Assembly (NCBI RefSeq): GCF_902703175.1 | Contig: NZ_CACRYJ010000014.1 | Coordinates: 62,001 to 126,000 of the forward strand | Length of the DNA stretch: 64,000 bases | Direction of reading: 5' to 3' | DNA from: Occultella aeris | Lineage (GTDB): Bacteria > Actinomycetota > Actinomycetes > Actinomycetales > Beutenbergiaceae | In this document: piece by piece, positions 1 to 9,401 of the stretch | Layout: each line of letters begins with the position of its first letter | Position numbering within the stretch: the first letter of the stretch is position 1 | Position numbers and translations under genes: made by a program | Notes under the pieces: generated by a model | What the model was told of the DNA's origin: nothing | Database searches by the model: none | Seen by the model: the letters and a program-made list of their open reading frames with translations, nothing else

Positions 1-1
1 C

Positions 2-3000
2 GACCCGGATCGTGGCGAGCCGACCGAGCGACGCCTGAAGGTCTATCGCCGCGAACCGCTGAGCCTGACCGCCATGCTGCCCATCTTCAGCCACCTCGGC
101 GTCGTGGTTGCGGACGAGCGTCCCTACCTGATCACCGGCGACGCCGAGGACACCGTGCGGGTCTACGACTTCGGGCTGCGCGCGCCGAGCGCGGACCTCT
201 GGGACGCGGGCACGGACACGGCAACCGCGTTCGAGGCCGCGTTCCTCGCCGTGGACGGCGGCCGGGCGGAGAGCGACGGCCTGAACGCGCTCGTGCTGAG
301 TTCCGGACTGGCCTGGCGGCAGGTGGTCATCCTGCGCACCATCGCGCGCTACCTGCGCCAGATCGGCTCGACGTTCAGCGTCGAGTACCTCGAGGCGGCC
401 CTGGTGGCGAACCCCCATCTGGCCGCACGGGTGGTTGCCCTGTTCGAGACACGCTTCGATCCCGACAGCACCGTCGGGGCCGGCGACCGGGACGCCGCCC
501 AGGCCCGGATCACCGCCGAGATCGACGCCGACCTGGAGCAGGTGGCCAGCCTGGACCAGGACCGCATCGTGCGTTCGTTCGTGGGCGTGATCGGCGCGAC
601 CCTGCGCACCAACTTCTTCAGGTCCGACGCAGTCGGCGACGACGGCGAGCCCACCGACCGGGTCAGCCTCAAGTTGGACTGCCGCCTGGTTCCCGGCCTG
701 CCGTCCCCGAAGCCACGGTTCGAGATCTGGGTGTACTCGCCGCAGGTGGAGGGCGTGCACCTGCGCTTCGGCGCCGTCGCACGCGGCGGGCTGCGCTGGA
801 GCGACCGTCGCGAGGACTTCCGCACCGAGGTGCTCGGCCTGGTGAAGGCACAGATGGTCAAGAACGCCGTGATCGTGCCGACCGGGTCCAAGGGTGGCTT
901 CTTCGCGAAGCGTCTGCCGGATCCGGCGGCCGACCGTGCCGCATGGCTCGCGGAGGGTCGGTCCGCCTACTCGGCGTTCATCCGCGGACTGCTCGACATC
1001 ACGGACAACCGGGTCGGCTCCGAGGTGGTCCCGCCCGAGCGGGTGGTCCGCCACGACGGTGACGACCCGTACCTGGTGGTGGCCGCGGACAAGGGCACCG
1101 CCGCGTTCAGCGACCTGGCGAACTCGATCTCCGCGGAGTACGGCTTCTGGCTCGACGACGCGTTCGCCTCCGGCGGGTCCGCCGGGTACGACCACAAGGA
1201 GATGGGCATCACGGCCCGCGGTGCCTGGGAGTCGACCAAGCGCCACTTCCGTGAGATGGGTGTGGACAGCCAGACCGAGGACTTCACCGTGGTCGGCATC
1301 GGAGACATGAGCGGAGACGTGTTCGGCAACGGGATGCTGCTGTCGGAGCACATCCGGCTCGTCGCGGCCTTCGACCACCGGGACATCTTCATCGACCCCA
1401 CGCCCGACGCCGCAGCCTCCTTCGCGGAGCGGCGTCGCCTCTTCGACCTGCCGCGCTCGAGCTGGGCCGACTACTCCCCCGAGGTGATCAGCGCCGGCGG
1501 TGGCGTGTTCTCGCGGTCGGCGAAGAGGGTGCCGATCAGCCCGGAGACCCGGCAGGTGCTCGGACTGCCGGAAGACGTCACCGGCCTGACCCCTGCCGAG
1601 CTGATCCGCACGATCCTGCTCGCCCCGGTCGACCTCGTCTACAACGGCGGCATCGGCACCTATGTGAAGGCATCCGCCGAGGCCAACGCCGAGATCGGCG
1701 ACCGTGCTAACGACGCGATCCGGGTGGACGGGCATGAACTGCGCTGCCAGGTGCTCGTCGAGGGCGGCAACCTCGGCGTGAGTCAGCTCGGCCGGATCGA
1801 GGCGGCCATGCACGGGGTGCGGATCAACACCGACGCCATCGACAACTCCGCCGGGGTCGGTACCTCCGACCGCGAGGTGAACATCAAGATCCTGCTCACC
1901 GCCCTCACCCGGGAAGGGGAGCTGACCCTCGATCAGCGCAACGAACTGCTCGCGTCGATGACCGACGAAGTGGCCGAGCAGGTGCTCCGCGACAACTACG
2001 TGCAGAACGTGCTCCTGGGCAACTCCCGCGCGCACGCGCACGAGATGCTGGCCGTGCACCACCGCCTCATCCAGTGGCTGGAGGGGCGCGGCGAGTTGGA
2101 CCGCGCCCTGGAGTTCCTGCCCACCGACAGGCAGATCGCCGAGCGGGACGCCGCTGGCCAGGGCCTGACCAGGCCGGAGTTCGCGGTACTGGTCGCCTAC
2201 GCGAAGCTCGCGCTCAAGGCCGACCTTGCGTCCACCTCCCTCGCCGACGGGCCTTGGTTCACCCGAACCCTGGCCGAGTACTTCCCGGCGCCGCTGCGGG
2301 AGGCCTACGGCGACCGGCTCCCCGAGCACCCGCTGCGCCGGGAGATCATCGTGAACTCGGTGGTGAACTCCATGGTGAACCGAGGTGGCATCACCTTCGC
2401 GTTCCGCGCCGGCGACGAGACCGGCGCCTCCAGCGAACAGGTCACCCGGGCGTTCGTCGCGTGCCGGGAGATCTTCGCCATGGAGCGCTTCGTCGCGGCC
2501 GTCGAGGCTCTGGACAACACCGTGGACGCTGCCGTGCAGACCCAGCTGTACCTCGACTACCGGCGACTCCTTGACCGGGGCTCACGATGGTTCGTCCAGC
2601 ACCGCCCCGAGGCGGTGGACGTGGCCGAGGCCGTCGAGGAGTTCGCGGGGCCGGTGGGAGAGTTGACGCCGCAACTGCCTGCTCTGCTGCGCGGCGCGGA
2701 GCTGGACCGGTTCCATGCCCGTGCCGCCGCTCTCACCGAGGCCGGTGTGCCGACCGAACAGGCCGAGCGCGCGGCTGGGCTGCTGCCCGCACTGTCCCTT
2801 CTGGACGTGGTCGAGCTCGCGAGCGCCTCCGGTGAGGACCTGACCGCCGTCGCGGGCCTGTATTTCGCCGTCTCCGACCGGTTCCAGGTGGACGACCTGC
2901 TCATCCAGGTGGCCGGGCTACCCCTGGACGACCGGTGGGACTCCCTCGCGCGCGCAGCCATGCGCGACGATCTCTACGGGACCCTCGCCGCGCTCACCCG

Positions 3001-3184
3001 CACGGTGCAGACGGCCACCCCTGGCGAGACCGACCCCGAGCAGCGGTTGGCGAGATGGACCGCTGCCGCGGGCACGACACTGACCCGGGTCCAGGACTCG
3101 GTGGCCACCATCACGGCGCTCGAGGGGGCCGACGTCGCACCGCTGTCGGTCGCGTTGCGCAACCTGCGCTCGCTGGTGCGCTGA
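2..3184 (+). CDS. gdh: NAD-specific glutamate dehydrogenase, large class, C-terminal part
   Basis: This is the last 1060 residues of the roughly 180-kDa NAD-dependent glutamate dehydrogenase, which deaminates glutamate to 2-oxoglutarate and ammonia in the cytoplasm. The reading frame is open back to base 2, so the gene starts upstream of the window; the ATG at 74 is internal. The catalytic core is visible at about residues 261-302 of this fragment: GGLRWSDRREDFRTEV followed by QMVKNAVIVPTGSKGGF, with the conserved substrate-binding lysines. A nucleotide-binding region (VEGGNLGVSQLGRIEAA) follows, then the long helical tail seen only in the large class (usual total about 1600 residues). No frameshift or missing motif is seen. 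The family assignment is firm; only the N-terminal ACT-like region is missing, because of the window edge. Confidence 0.96.
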   Translation, partial: DPDRGEPTERRLKVYRREPLSLTAMLPIFSHLGVVVADERPYLITGDAEDTVRVYDFGLRAPSADLWDAGTDTATAFEAAFLAVDGGRAESDGLNALVLSSGLAWRQVVILRTIARYLRQIGSTFSVEYLEAALVANPHLAARVVALFETRFDPDSTVGAGDRDAAQARITAEIDADLEQVASLDQDRIVRSFVGVIGATLRTNFFRSDAVGDDGEPTDRVSLKLDCRLVPGLPSPKPRFEIWVYSPQVEGVHLRFGAVARGGLRWSDRREDFRTEVLGLVKAQMVKNAVIVPTGSKGGFFAKRLPDPAADRAAWLAEGRSAYSAFIRGLLDITDNRVGSEVVPPERVVRHDGDDPYLVVAADKGTAAFSDLANSISAEYGFWLDDAFASGGSAGYDHKEMGITARGAWESTKRHFREMGVDSQTEDFTVVGIGDMSGDVFGNGMLLSEHIRLVAAFDHRDIFIDPTPDAAASFAERRRLFDLPRSSWADYSPEVISAGGGVFSRSAKRVPISPETRQVLGLPEDVTGLTPAELIRTILLAPVDLVYNGGIGTYVKASAEANAEIGDRANDAIRVDGHELRCQVLVEGGNLGVSQLGRIEAAMHGVRINTDAIDNSAGVGTSDREVNIKILLTALTREGELTLDQRNELLASMTDEVAEQVLRDNYVQNVLLGNSRAHAHEMLAVHHRLIQWLEGRGELDRALEFLPTDRQIAERDAAGQGLTRPEFAVLVAYAKLALKADLASTSLADGPWFTRTLAEYFPAPLREAYGDRLPEHPLRREIIVNSVVNSMVNRGGITFAFRAGDETGASSEQVTRAFVACREIFAMERFVAAVEALDNTVDAAVQTQLYLDYRRLLDRGSRWFVQHRPEAVDVAEAVEEFAGPVGELTPQLPALLRGAELDRFHARAAALTEAGVPTEQAERAAGLLPALSLLDVVELASASGEDLTAVAGLYFAVSDRFQVDDLLIQVAGLPLDDRWDSLARAAMRDDLYGTLAALTRTVQTATPGETDPEQRLARWTAAAGTTLTRVQDSVATITALEGADVAPLSVALRNLRSLVR

Positions 3185-3207
3185 CGACCCTGCCTCCCGG
3201 CATGCAC

Positions 3208-3252
3208 TGAACGACCGCCCGCATCCGGAGAGAACGAGCGAGGTGTCGTTCA
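3208..3252 (+). terminator. Possible stem-loop after gdh
   Basis: TGAACGAC at 3208-3215 pairs perfectly with GTCGTTCA at 3245-3252. The arms can be extended to 15 bases with 12 matches. It lies 24 bases after the gdh stop and ahead of the next promoter. There is no T-run, so an intrinsic terminator is only a suggestion. Confidence 0.3.
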
Positions 3253-3255
3253 TCC

Positions 3256-3285
3256 TTGACGTCCTCGCATCGGTGCATGCACTAT
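3256..3285 (+). promoter_or_regulatory. Candidate promoter with an overlapping palindrome
   Basis: TTGACG (3256-3261) and CACTAT (3280-3285) are 18 bases apart, and the ATG of the next gene follows 7 bases after the -10. That spacing would give a leaderless message. A perfect 10-base palindrome GTGCATGCAC (3273-3282) overlaps the -10 and could be an operator. This is pattern only, with no experimental support. Confidence 0.35.
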
Positions 3286-3292
3286 CTACGAC

Positions 3293-6200
3293 ATGCGCGA
3301 TGAAGCCATAGATTCGATCGCTGCCCCAAATAGTGTTGGGGCAATCTCTCGCCGGTCGGCGATCCGCCTCCTCGTGGGCGCGGCCGTCCTGCCCCCGGTA
3401 CTGGGTGCCCTGAACCCCACCGCGGCCGCCGCGGACACCGTGACGAACGCACCGCTACCGGACGCGTTGAGGCGTATCGAGATGCCCGACCTGGACGTGA
3501 CCGAACTGCTCCAGGTGACCGGGCCACGCCACCGCCTCACCATGCACCGGGCCACCTGGACCGGCGGCGGCACCTATGTGCGGGATCTGGAGGTGCGCAC
3601 CTCGTCCGGTTGGTTGCCGGTCACCGCACCGGAGCGGCGCTTCGACGAACAGTGGGTGGTGCTCACCGGCGCGGAGGGCAGCCCCAACGACTACTACGCG
3701 TCGATGCACCCGAACTGGGTGGCCTTCGACTCGATGGAGCAGGTCGGGCGGCGCACCGTCGAACTGCGCAGCAGCGTGCCCGGCGCGTACGACCTCGTGG
3801 TGCGCTGGAACCTGGACGGGGACAACCCCGAGGTGCAGTGGACCGTCACCGCGGCACAGGCCCAGCACTACGTGGTCGGCTACCAGTCCTTCGACACCCG
3901 CCGGCCCGACGAGGTGGACGAGGTGCTGTGCGGCAGCCGCCAGCACGCACGAGTCATCGAGGACGCCCAGTCCCTTGGCGCCTGGGAACTGATGGCGCCC
4001 ATGACGCTGGCCGAGCACCAGATCGACGGCGGCCCCGTCACGCTCGGGCTGTACACCCCGGCCGACGTCCTGGAGTTCGAGCACGAGCGCGAACTCGGAC
4101 CCGACGGTCAGCCGTTCGGGATGAGCCTGCGCAACGACACCCGCGACGTCCAGCCCGTCGCGTACGCACCGCAGGCCGGACGCCGCTCGTCCCTCGCCGC
4201 AGGCGAGGCCTTCGGGTACGCATTCGGGATCTACGCTGCGCCGGGGCCGCTGCACCAGGCCTACGCCGACGTGGTCCACGACGAGTACGGCTACACCGAC
4301 TACCGGGAGAACGTGTTCGACACGTCGCTGACCCAGACGGTGTTCAACCTGATCGACCTCACCATGATCGAGCCCGCTGAGGACGACAGCGAGGCGTTCG
4401 TCCCGTCCTTCAGCGGCTGGTGGAACCGGGCCAAGGGTTTCGTCGACATCGAGAACGACCAGGCGGTTCGGACCCCGATCGCGGGCGTGCTGCTCTCCGC
4501 CTTCCACCTCACCGGCACCCCGGACCTCTACGACCGGCGCGCCCGACCGCTGATCGAGTACCAACTCTCCCGGGCCGACGTCGGGCACAGCCCCATCAAG
4601 GGCAAGCCGGTCTACGGCAGCCTCGAGAAGTACCGCGTCGGGCAGATCACCGGGGATGCCTCCACCCTCGTCCCGCTCTACCGACAGACGCGTGGGCAGA
4701 GCGGCGCGTTGCACCGTCTCGCCATGCGGGTGATCGCGCAGCGCCCGGCGAAGGACGCTCGGACCCCGATGAGTACGCCGCTGCAGGCGTACGAGCTCAC
4801 CGGGAACCCGGCCTACCTCGCCGAAGCCACGGCCGAGGGCCGGCGCTACCTTCGGGACAACATCGTCACGGCGTACACGACGAACCGGGGCGAGAACGAC
4901 TTCGGCTACAACTACTCGAAGGCCTGGACCGAGCTCCTGGTCCTGTTCGAGCTCACCGGGGACTCCGACTTCCTCGACGCCTCCCTCGCCGAGGCGCGCC
5001 GCTACATCACCCAGACCCAGGTGCGCCCGATCCCGCGCGCGAACGTCAGCGTCCCGAACCAGCCGTTCATCGATGCTCAGCTCGACCGGTGGTCGGACAG
5101 CCCAGTCCTTCCCGACTACCCACTCGACGACATTCCCGCCGAATCGGTGCCGGCCTGGGTCGTCTCGACCAGCGGCGTCACGTTCGAACAGCTCAGCACG
5201 TACAAGATCGGCCGCGGCATCGAGAACCCGGGCGGTGGGTTCTCGATGATCCCGGTCTGGGCGCCGTTCCTGCTGCGGCTCGCGCAACACACCGGTGACA
5301 CGCTGATCCACGAGGTGGCGCACAACCTGGTGGTCGGCCGGTTCACCAACTACCCGGGCTACTACAACCGACAGTTCGTCGCCGCGAACATGAAGCCGGA
5401 CTTCCCGCTCACCGGTCCGCCCGGGACCACCTGCATCTACTTCCACCACATCCCGGCCCAGCTCGGTCTCGCGCTGGACTACCTGATCACCGAGCACCTC
5501 ACCCGCTCGGCCGGGCAGATCAGTTTCCCGCGTCAGTTCGAGTCGAACTACGTGTTCTTCAAATACTCCACGTACGGCCATGCACCCGGCTCGTTCTACG
5601 GCGAGGAAGGCGTCTGGCCGTACTTCCCGCCCGGCATCGTGGACGTCTCGGACCACCAGCTCAACTGGATCACCGCCGTCGGCAACGACAGCCTCTACCT
5701 CAGCCTGACGAGCGAGACGACCACCCCCACCATGGCCATCGTCACGTTCTCGCCGGAGCTGACCGGGATCCAGACGCGCAACCAGTACGACGCCGAGCTG
5801 ATCAACGCGGACGGGACCCGGGAGAGCGCCACGATCCGTGGTGGGCGGCTGCGCGTACTCGTCCCCGCGAAGGGACTGCGCGCCGTGGTCGTGCGAGGCG
5901 TGACCATGGACGTGCCGTGGCACTGGGAGCCGACGGCGACCGACCGCTCCGGAGCCAGCTTCCACGAGGAGGACACCGACCCGACGTCGAACTTCGGCCT
6001 GGTCCGCGCACTGCTGCTGCCGCGGCCGGCCCGCGACGGGTACGACGCGTACGTCCAGATCGATACCGAGACGCCCACCGACCTCAGCTATCGGGTGGGT
6101 GAAGGGACCTGGCAGGACGCACCGGAGAAGGTGTTCCCCTATGAGTGGTCCATCGGCGTGGACGACCCGACGGCCACGTTCAGCTACCGGCTCACGAACG

Positions 6201-8008
6201 GCGACGTGTCCACGGCCGAGCACACCCTCCACCTCCCGCCCTCGGTCACCGGGATCTGCCCGCCCGGCGTGGATGCGTGCGGCGAGATCGAGATCAGCCC
6301 GGACACCACCCCGGGTGACACCCTCCGGGCCCGCGCGCGGATCCGCAACGGCACCGCTGCCGAGCTGGCCGCTGCGCAGGTCCAGCTGGGCGTGCCGGAC
6401 GGCTGGACCGCGGAGCCCGTGGACGCACCGGCGCTGGTGCCGGCCACCGGCCACGCCGACTGGACCTTCGACGTCACCGTCCCCGACGCCCAGCCCGCCG
6501 GGCCGGTGACCCTGACCGCCGTCGCCTCCTGGGCCGGTGGCACGGCGGACCTCGACGGCGCCGAGGTGAACGTCCTCGAGCCGTTGCGGATCTCGGCCCT
6601 GGTGGCACTGCCGGCTCGGCTCACCCTGCCCGGTGAGTCCACCGAGGTGACGTTCGCCGTGCTGAATGTCGGCCCCCTCGCGCGCAACGGTGCGCTCACC
6701 TTGAGCGTGCCCGCGGGCTGGACCGCCTCGGCCACCACGGTCGCGTACGAGGTGCCAGGCCGGGAGGAACGCGAGTACAGCGTCACGCTCACCTCCGCGG
6801 CGACGGCCCGCCCCGGCACCGGCCACCGACTGGTGGCGACCCTGGAGAACGGCACGGAGCGCGCCCTGACCATCCAGATCGCCGGGACCGAGGTCATCAT
6901 CGACAACGCCGACCTCTGGCCGCGGTACACGGAGGCCGGGTTCTGGCTGCCCAGCACCCTCGCCGGCTGGAACGGCACGGCCACCCGGTTCAGCGAGGAG
7001 GGCAAACTCGGCGGCACGGCCACCTGGCGGCCGGAGCTACGGACCGCAGGCCTGTACGACGTCGCCATCTGGTACCCCACGAACCCGGAGACCACCCGAG
7101 CGGCGATCTACAGCGTGCACCACCTGGGCGGCGTGGACGAGTTCGAGGTCGACCAGCAGGCCGGCGCTAACGGCTGGTTCACGCTGGGCCGCTTCGAGTT
7201 CGAGGCCGGTTCCGAGGGATTCGTGCAGGTGGAGGTGCGCAACCCCGGCTACCACCGGATCGACGCCACCCGCTTCCTTCCGGTCGACGCGGCCTCGCTG
7301 CGTCCGGCCATCGAAGCCATGCAGGCACCGGCGGTTCCGGCGCCGGGTGCCGCGACGACGCTGACCGCGACGGTCCGCAGTCAGAGCGATGCCCCGGTCC
7401 GGGGTGACGCGACATTGCGGACGCCGCCCGGCTGGACCGTGGTGCCCGAGACGGTTCCGATCGACCTCGCGGCCGCGAGCTCCGTGGACGTGGAGTTCAC
7501 CCTGACCGCACCCGCAGATGCGGTGGTCGGCTCCCAGCACGAGATCGTGCTGAGCATCGCAGACGCCACCGCGGCCACGGCCGTCGCGATCACCGCACCG
7601 GACGCGGCCGGCATGTTCCTGATCGACAACGAGGATCCGGGCTACGCCGAGTCGGGGACCTGGAGCCCGAGCAGCCTGCCCGGGCACGACGGCAGCGCCA
7701 GCCGCTACGCCGGCGGGCTCACCGGGGCCGCGTGCACCTGGACCGCGAACGTCCCCGCGGGGCGGTACCGGGTGAGTGTCTGGTTCCCGGGCAACGCGAC
7801 CACGACCAGGGCCGCCCCGTACACGGTGGTGACGGGCGGAGGCGACGTGCTGGTGGTCGTCGACCAGCAGGCCGATGCCGGCGCGTGGCGACAGCTCGGC
7901 TTCTTCGACCTCGCCCCGGAGACCGCGCAGGTCCGGCTGGAGACCACGTCGTCGGGCCACTTCCGCAGTGACGCCGCACGCCTTGAACCCGTGGTCGGCG
8001 CCGTGTGA
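3293..8008 (+). CDS. Large Tat-exported protein with NEW3-like and two golvesin C-terminal-like domains
   Basis: The 1571-residue product begins with a Tat signal peptide: the twin-arginine SRRSAIR at about residues 20-26, a hydrophobic stretch and an Ala-rich cleavage region near residue 47. Residues of about 50-980 form a large region rich in aromatic residues, with helical parts resembling alpha/alpha-toroid carbohydrate enzymes and then beta-rich parts. I cannot assign it to a known GH or PL family. About 983-1200 looks like two NEW3/CARDB-type beta-sandwiches. About 1201-1330 and 1443-1570 are two copies of a golvesin C-terminal-like carbohydrate-binding domain; both share an ID(N)D/NA... 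beginning, the VWFPGN/IWYPTN strand and a VDQQA-GAW turn, and they are separated by another NEW3-like domain. The likely role is extracellular polysaccharide binding and cleavage. Neighbours give no pathway. The exported nature and C-terminal modules are well supported; the enzyme activity is inference. Confidence 0.75.
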   Translation: MRDEAIDSIAAPNSVGAISRRSAIRLLVGAAVLPPVLGALNPTAAAADTVTNAPLPDALRRIEMPDLDVTELLQVTGPRHRLTMHRATWTGGGTYVRDLEVRTSSGWLPVTAPERRFDEQWVVLTGAEGSPNDYYASMHPNWVAFDSMEQVGRRTVELRSSVPGAYDLVVRWNLDGDNPEVQWTVTAAQAQHYVVGYQSFDTRRPDEVDEVLCGSRQHARVIEDAQSLGAWELMAPMTLAEHQIDGGPVTLGLYTPADVLEFEHERELGPDGQPFGMSLRNDTRDVQPVAYAPQAGRRSSLAAGEAFGYAFGIYAAPGPLHQAYADVVHDEYGYTDYRENVFDTSLTQTVFNLIDLTMIEPAEDDSEAFVPSFSGWWNRAKGFVDIENDQAVRTPIAGVLLSAFHLTGTPDLYDRRARPLIEYQLSRADVGHSPIKGKPVYGSLEKYRVGQITGDASTLVPLYRQTRGQSGALHRLAMRVIAQRPAKDARTPMSTPLQAYELTGNPAYLAEATAEGRRYLRDNIVTAYTTNRGENDFGYNYSKAWTELLVLFELTGDSDFLDASLAEARRYITQTQVRPIPRANVSVPNQPFIDAQLDRWSDSPVLPDYPLDDIPAESVPAWVVSTSGVTFEQLSTYKIGRGIENPGGGFSMIPVWAPFLLRLAQHTGDTLIHEVAHNLVVGRFTNYPGYYNRQFVAANMKPDFPLTGPPGTTCIYFHHIPAQLGLALDYLITEHLTRSAGQISFPRQFESNYVFFKYSTYGHAPGSFYGEEGVWPYFPPGIVDVSDHQLNWITAVGNDSLYLSLTSETTTPTMAIVTFSPELTGIQTRNQYDAELINADGTRESATIRGGRLRVLVPAKGLRAVVVRGVTMDVPWHWEPTATDRSGASFHEEDTDPTSNFGLVRALLLPRPARDGYDAYVQIDTETPTDLSYRVGEGTWQDAPEKVFPYEWSIGVDDPTATFSYRLTNGDVSTAEHTLHLPPSVTGICPPGVDACGEIEISPDTTPGDTLRARARIRNGTAAELAAAQVQLGVPDGWTAEPVDAPALVPATGHADWTFDVTVPDAQPAGPVTLTAVASWAGGTADLDGAEVNVLEPLRISALVALPARLTLPGESTEVTFAVLNVGPLARNGALTLSVPAGWTASATTVAYEVPGREEREYSVTLTSAATARPGTGHRLVATLENGTERALTIQIAGTEVIIDNADLWPRYTEAGFWLPSTLAGWNGTATRFSEEGKLGGTATWRPELRTAGLYDVAIWYPTNPETTRAAIYSVHHLGGVDEFEVDQQAGANGWFTLGRFEFEAGSEGFVQVEVRNPGYHRIDATRFLPVDAASLRPAIEAMQAPAVPAPGAATTLTATVRSQSDAPVRGDATLRTPPGWTVVPETVPIDLAAASSVDVEFTLTAPADAVVGSQHEIVLSIADATAATAVAITAPDAAGMFLIDNEDPGYAESGTWSPSSLPGHDGSASRYAGGLTGAACTWTANVPAGRYRVSVWFPGNATTTRAAPYTVVTGGGDVLVVVDQQADAGAWRQLGFFDLAPETAQVRLETTSSGHFRSDAARLEPVVGAV

Positions 8009-8052
8009 AGCGACGACCGATCCCGTCGGCATCCGGTCGAGGAGCCGGACAT

Positions 8053-8076
8053 GTAGGGGTGAACGCACCCTACGAT
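8053..8076 (+). promoter_or_regulatory. Inverted repeat and possible -10 before the sigma operon
   Basis: GTAGGG (8053-8058) and CCCTAC (8068-8073) form an inverted repeat, and TACGAT (8071-8076) could be a -10 hexamer just before the SD-like GGAG and the ATG at 8087. The close packing suggests a regulated short-leader promoter. Evidence is weak. Confidence 0.25.
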
Positions 8077-8086
8077 CGGAGCCGAC

Positions 8087-8737
8087 ATGAGCCCCACCCG
8101 CCACCCCGACGACGACCTCCTCGACACCGTGCTGCGAGCATCGGCACCCCCAACACCTGGGGTCGACGCCCGGACGGACCGCGAGCTCGCTGAACTCGTC
8201 GCCGACGCCCGCAGGGCCGCACGACCGGGCCGGAGCAGACGGACGAAGCGACATGTCGTGGCGGCGAGCGCGGCGATCCTGTTCGGACTGGCGGGCGCCG
8301 GCACGGCCGCGGCGACCGTCAGCGGGGTCGACTGGCTTCCTTGGGCCGAGGATCCGGATGCGATCTTCACGTACACGCTTCCCAGCGGTGCGGTGTGTGA
8401 GGAGCGCATCGGAGAGGTCAGCGCCGCGGATGCGCGGATCACCGAGGCGACCCGCGAGTACTTCCGTAACAACGACGTCCTCGCGCTGGTCGACGTCGAC
8501 GCCATGATCGCCCAGATGCGCACCGAGGACGACACACCCGCGGGTGCCGACGGCGTCGAACTGCCGGCGGCCTACCCGGACGAGCAGCCGATGCCTGCCG
8601 ACCTGGAGTACTCGCTCGCGTTGCAGCGTGCGGTCGGAGGCCTGGTCTCCGCCGAACTCGAACGGCAAGGTTTCGACCTCGACGCCGCCGAGGTCGGTTG
8701 GGGCGGACAGGCCTCGTGCCCGGGCGCGGACTGGTGA
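8087..8737 (+). CDS. Single-span membrane protein coupled to an ECF sigma factor
   Basis: The 216-residue protein has a charged, Arg-rich N-terminal cytoplasmic part (about residues 1-53), one hydrophobic segment (about 54-80, VVAASAAILFGLAGAG) and an acidic C-terminal part of about 130 residues. I recognise no named family. GGAG lies 5 bases before the chosen ATG. The gene overlaps the following sigma-factor start by 4 bases (GTGA at 8734-8737), so the two are probably translated together. Because of that pairing and its one-span topology it could serve as a sensor or anti-sigma factor. The order (membrane protein first, sigma second) is opposite to the usual one, and no anti-sigma zinc motif (HxxxCxxC) is visible. 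Confidence 0.7.
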   Translation: MSPTRHPDDDLLDTVLRASAPPTPGVDARTDRELAELVADARRAARPGRSRRTKRHVVAASAAILFGLAGAGTAAATVSGVDWLPWAEDPDAIFTYTLPSGAVCEERIGEVSAADARITEATREYFRNNDVLALVDVDAMIAQMRTEDDTPAGADGVELPAAYPDEQPMPADLEYSLALQRAVGGLVSAELERQGFDLDAAEVGWGGQASCPGADW

Positions 8738-9348
8738 CCGCTCACGAGCGTGCCGAAGCCGTACTCCAGTACGCACTGACCACCTCGGCACGGGACCTGT
8801 TGCGCTACCTCGAGTACCGGATCGGTTCCGACGACGCACCGGACGCCCTGAGCGACGTCCTCCTGACCGCCTGGCGACGCGCCGAGGATCTACCGGACGA
8901 CGGTCCAGAGGCCAGGCTGTGGCTCTTCGGCATCGCCCGCAACACCGTCCTGAATGCTCGCCGCACCAGCCGGCGGCGGTCGAACCTGACCGAGCATCTG
9001 CGCCGGCACACGACCGAGACCGACGCGGAGTCCGCCGACGCCGGCATCGAGGTCCGTGACGCCATCAACCGTCTGGAGCCTGAGCTCGCCGAACTGATCC
9101 GAACGGTGCACTGGGACGGTTTCACCGTCGCCGAGGCGGCCCGCCTTCTCGACCTCCCTCCGTCCACGGCGACGAGTCGGTACCAGCGAGCGCGCGAGAA
9201 ACTCCGGCGGTCGCTCGCGGCGGACGATGGTCCCATCGAGCGGGAGGACTCCGACGGACGGCACACCGGGGATGTCCGCCCAGCCGCCACGAGCACCCCG
9301 AGGATCCACGCCGTCAGAGGGGGTCACAAAACGGCGCCCGCCGGGTAG
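8734..9348 (+). CDS. ECF-type RNA polymerase sigma factor
   Basis: This 204-residue sigma-70 family protein has a region 2 (DLLRYLEYRIG...ALSDVLLTAWRR...ARLWLFGIARNTVLNARR) and a region 4 helix-turn-helix (LIRTVHWDGFTVAEAARLL...STATSRYQRAREKLR), typical of extracytoplasmic-function sigma factors of about 180-210 residues. I chose the GTG at 8734 because it overlaps the upstream stop by 4 bases (GTGA); an in-frame ATG at 8698 would add 12 residues lying inside the upstream gene. The C-terminal tail after region 4 (about 45 residues) is polar and probably disordered. It would direct transcription of genes unknown here, possibly its own operon. Confidence 0.85.
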   Translation: MTAHERAEAVLQYALTTSARDLLRYLEYRIGSDDAPDALSDVLLTAWRRAEDLPDDGPEARLWLFGIARNTVLNARRTSRRRSNLTEHLRRHTTETDAESADAGIEVRDAINRLEPELAELIRTVHWDGFTVAEAARLLDLPPSTATSRYQRAREKLRRSLAADDGPIEREDSDGRHTGDVRPAATSTPRIHAVRGGHKTAPAG

Positions 9349-9401
9349 GTTGTGCAGTAGTCATCGCTGCCGCCGTCGGTTCGGAAGGGGCCCGGTCGCG
9401 C

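Noticed and set aside
3455-6826. Minus-strand open frame of 1123 codons
   Set aside because: It is antisense to the Tat-exported protein, is full of Arg/Gly/Val of shadow type and has no motif. High G+C creates such frames.
7037-8839. Minus-strand open frame of 600 codons
   Set aside because: It spans two convincing plus-strand genes and has no family features.
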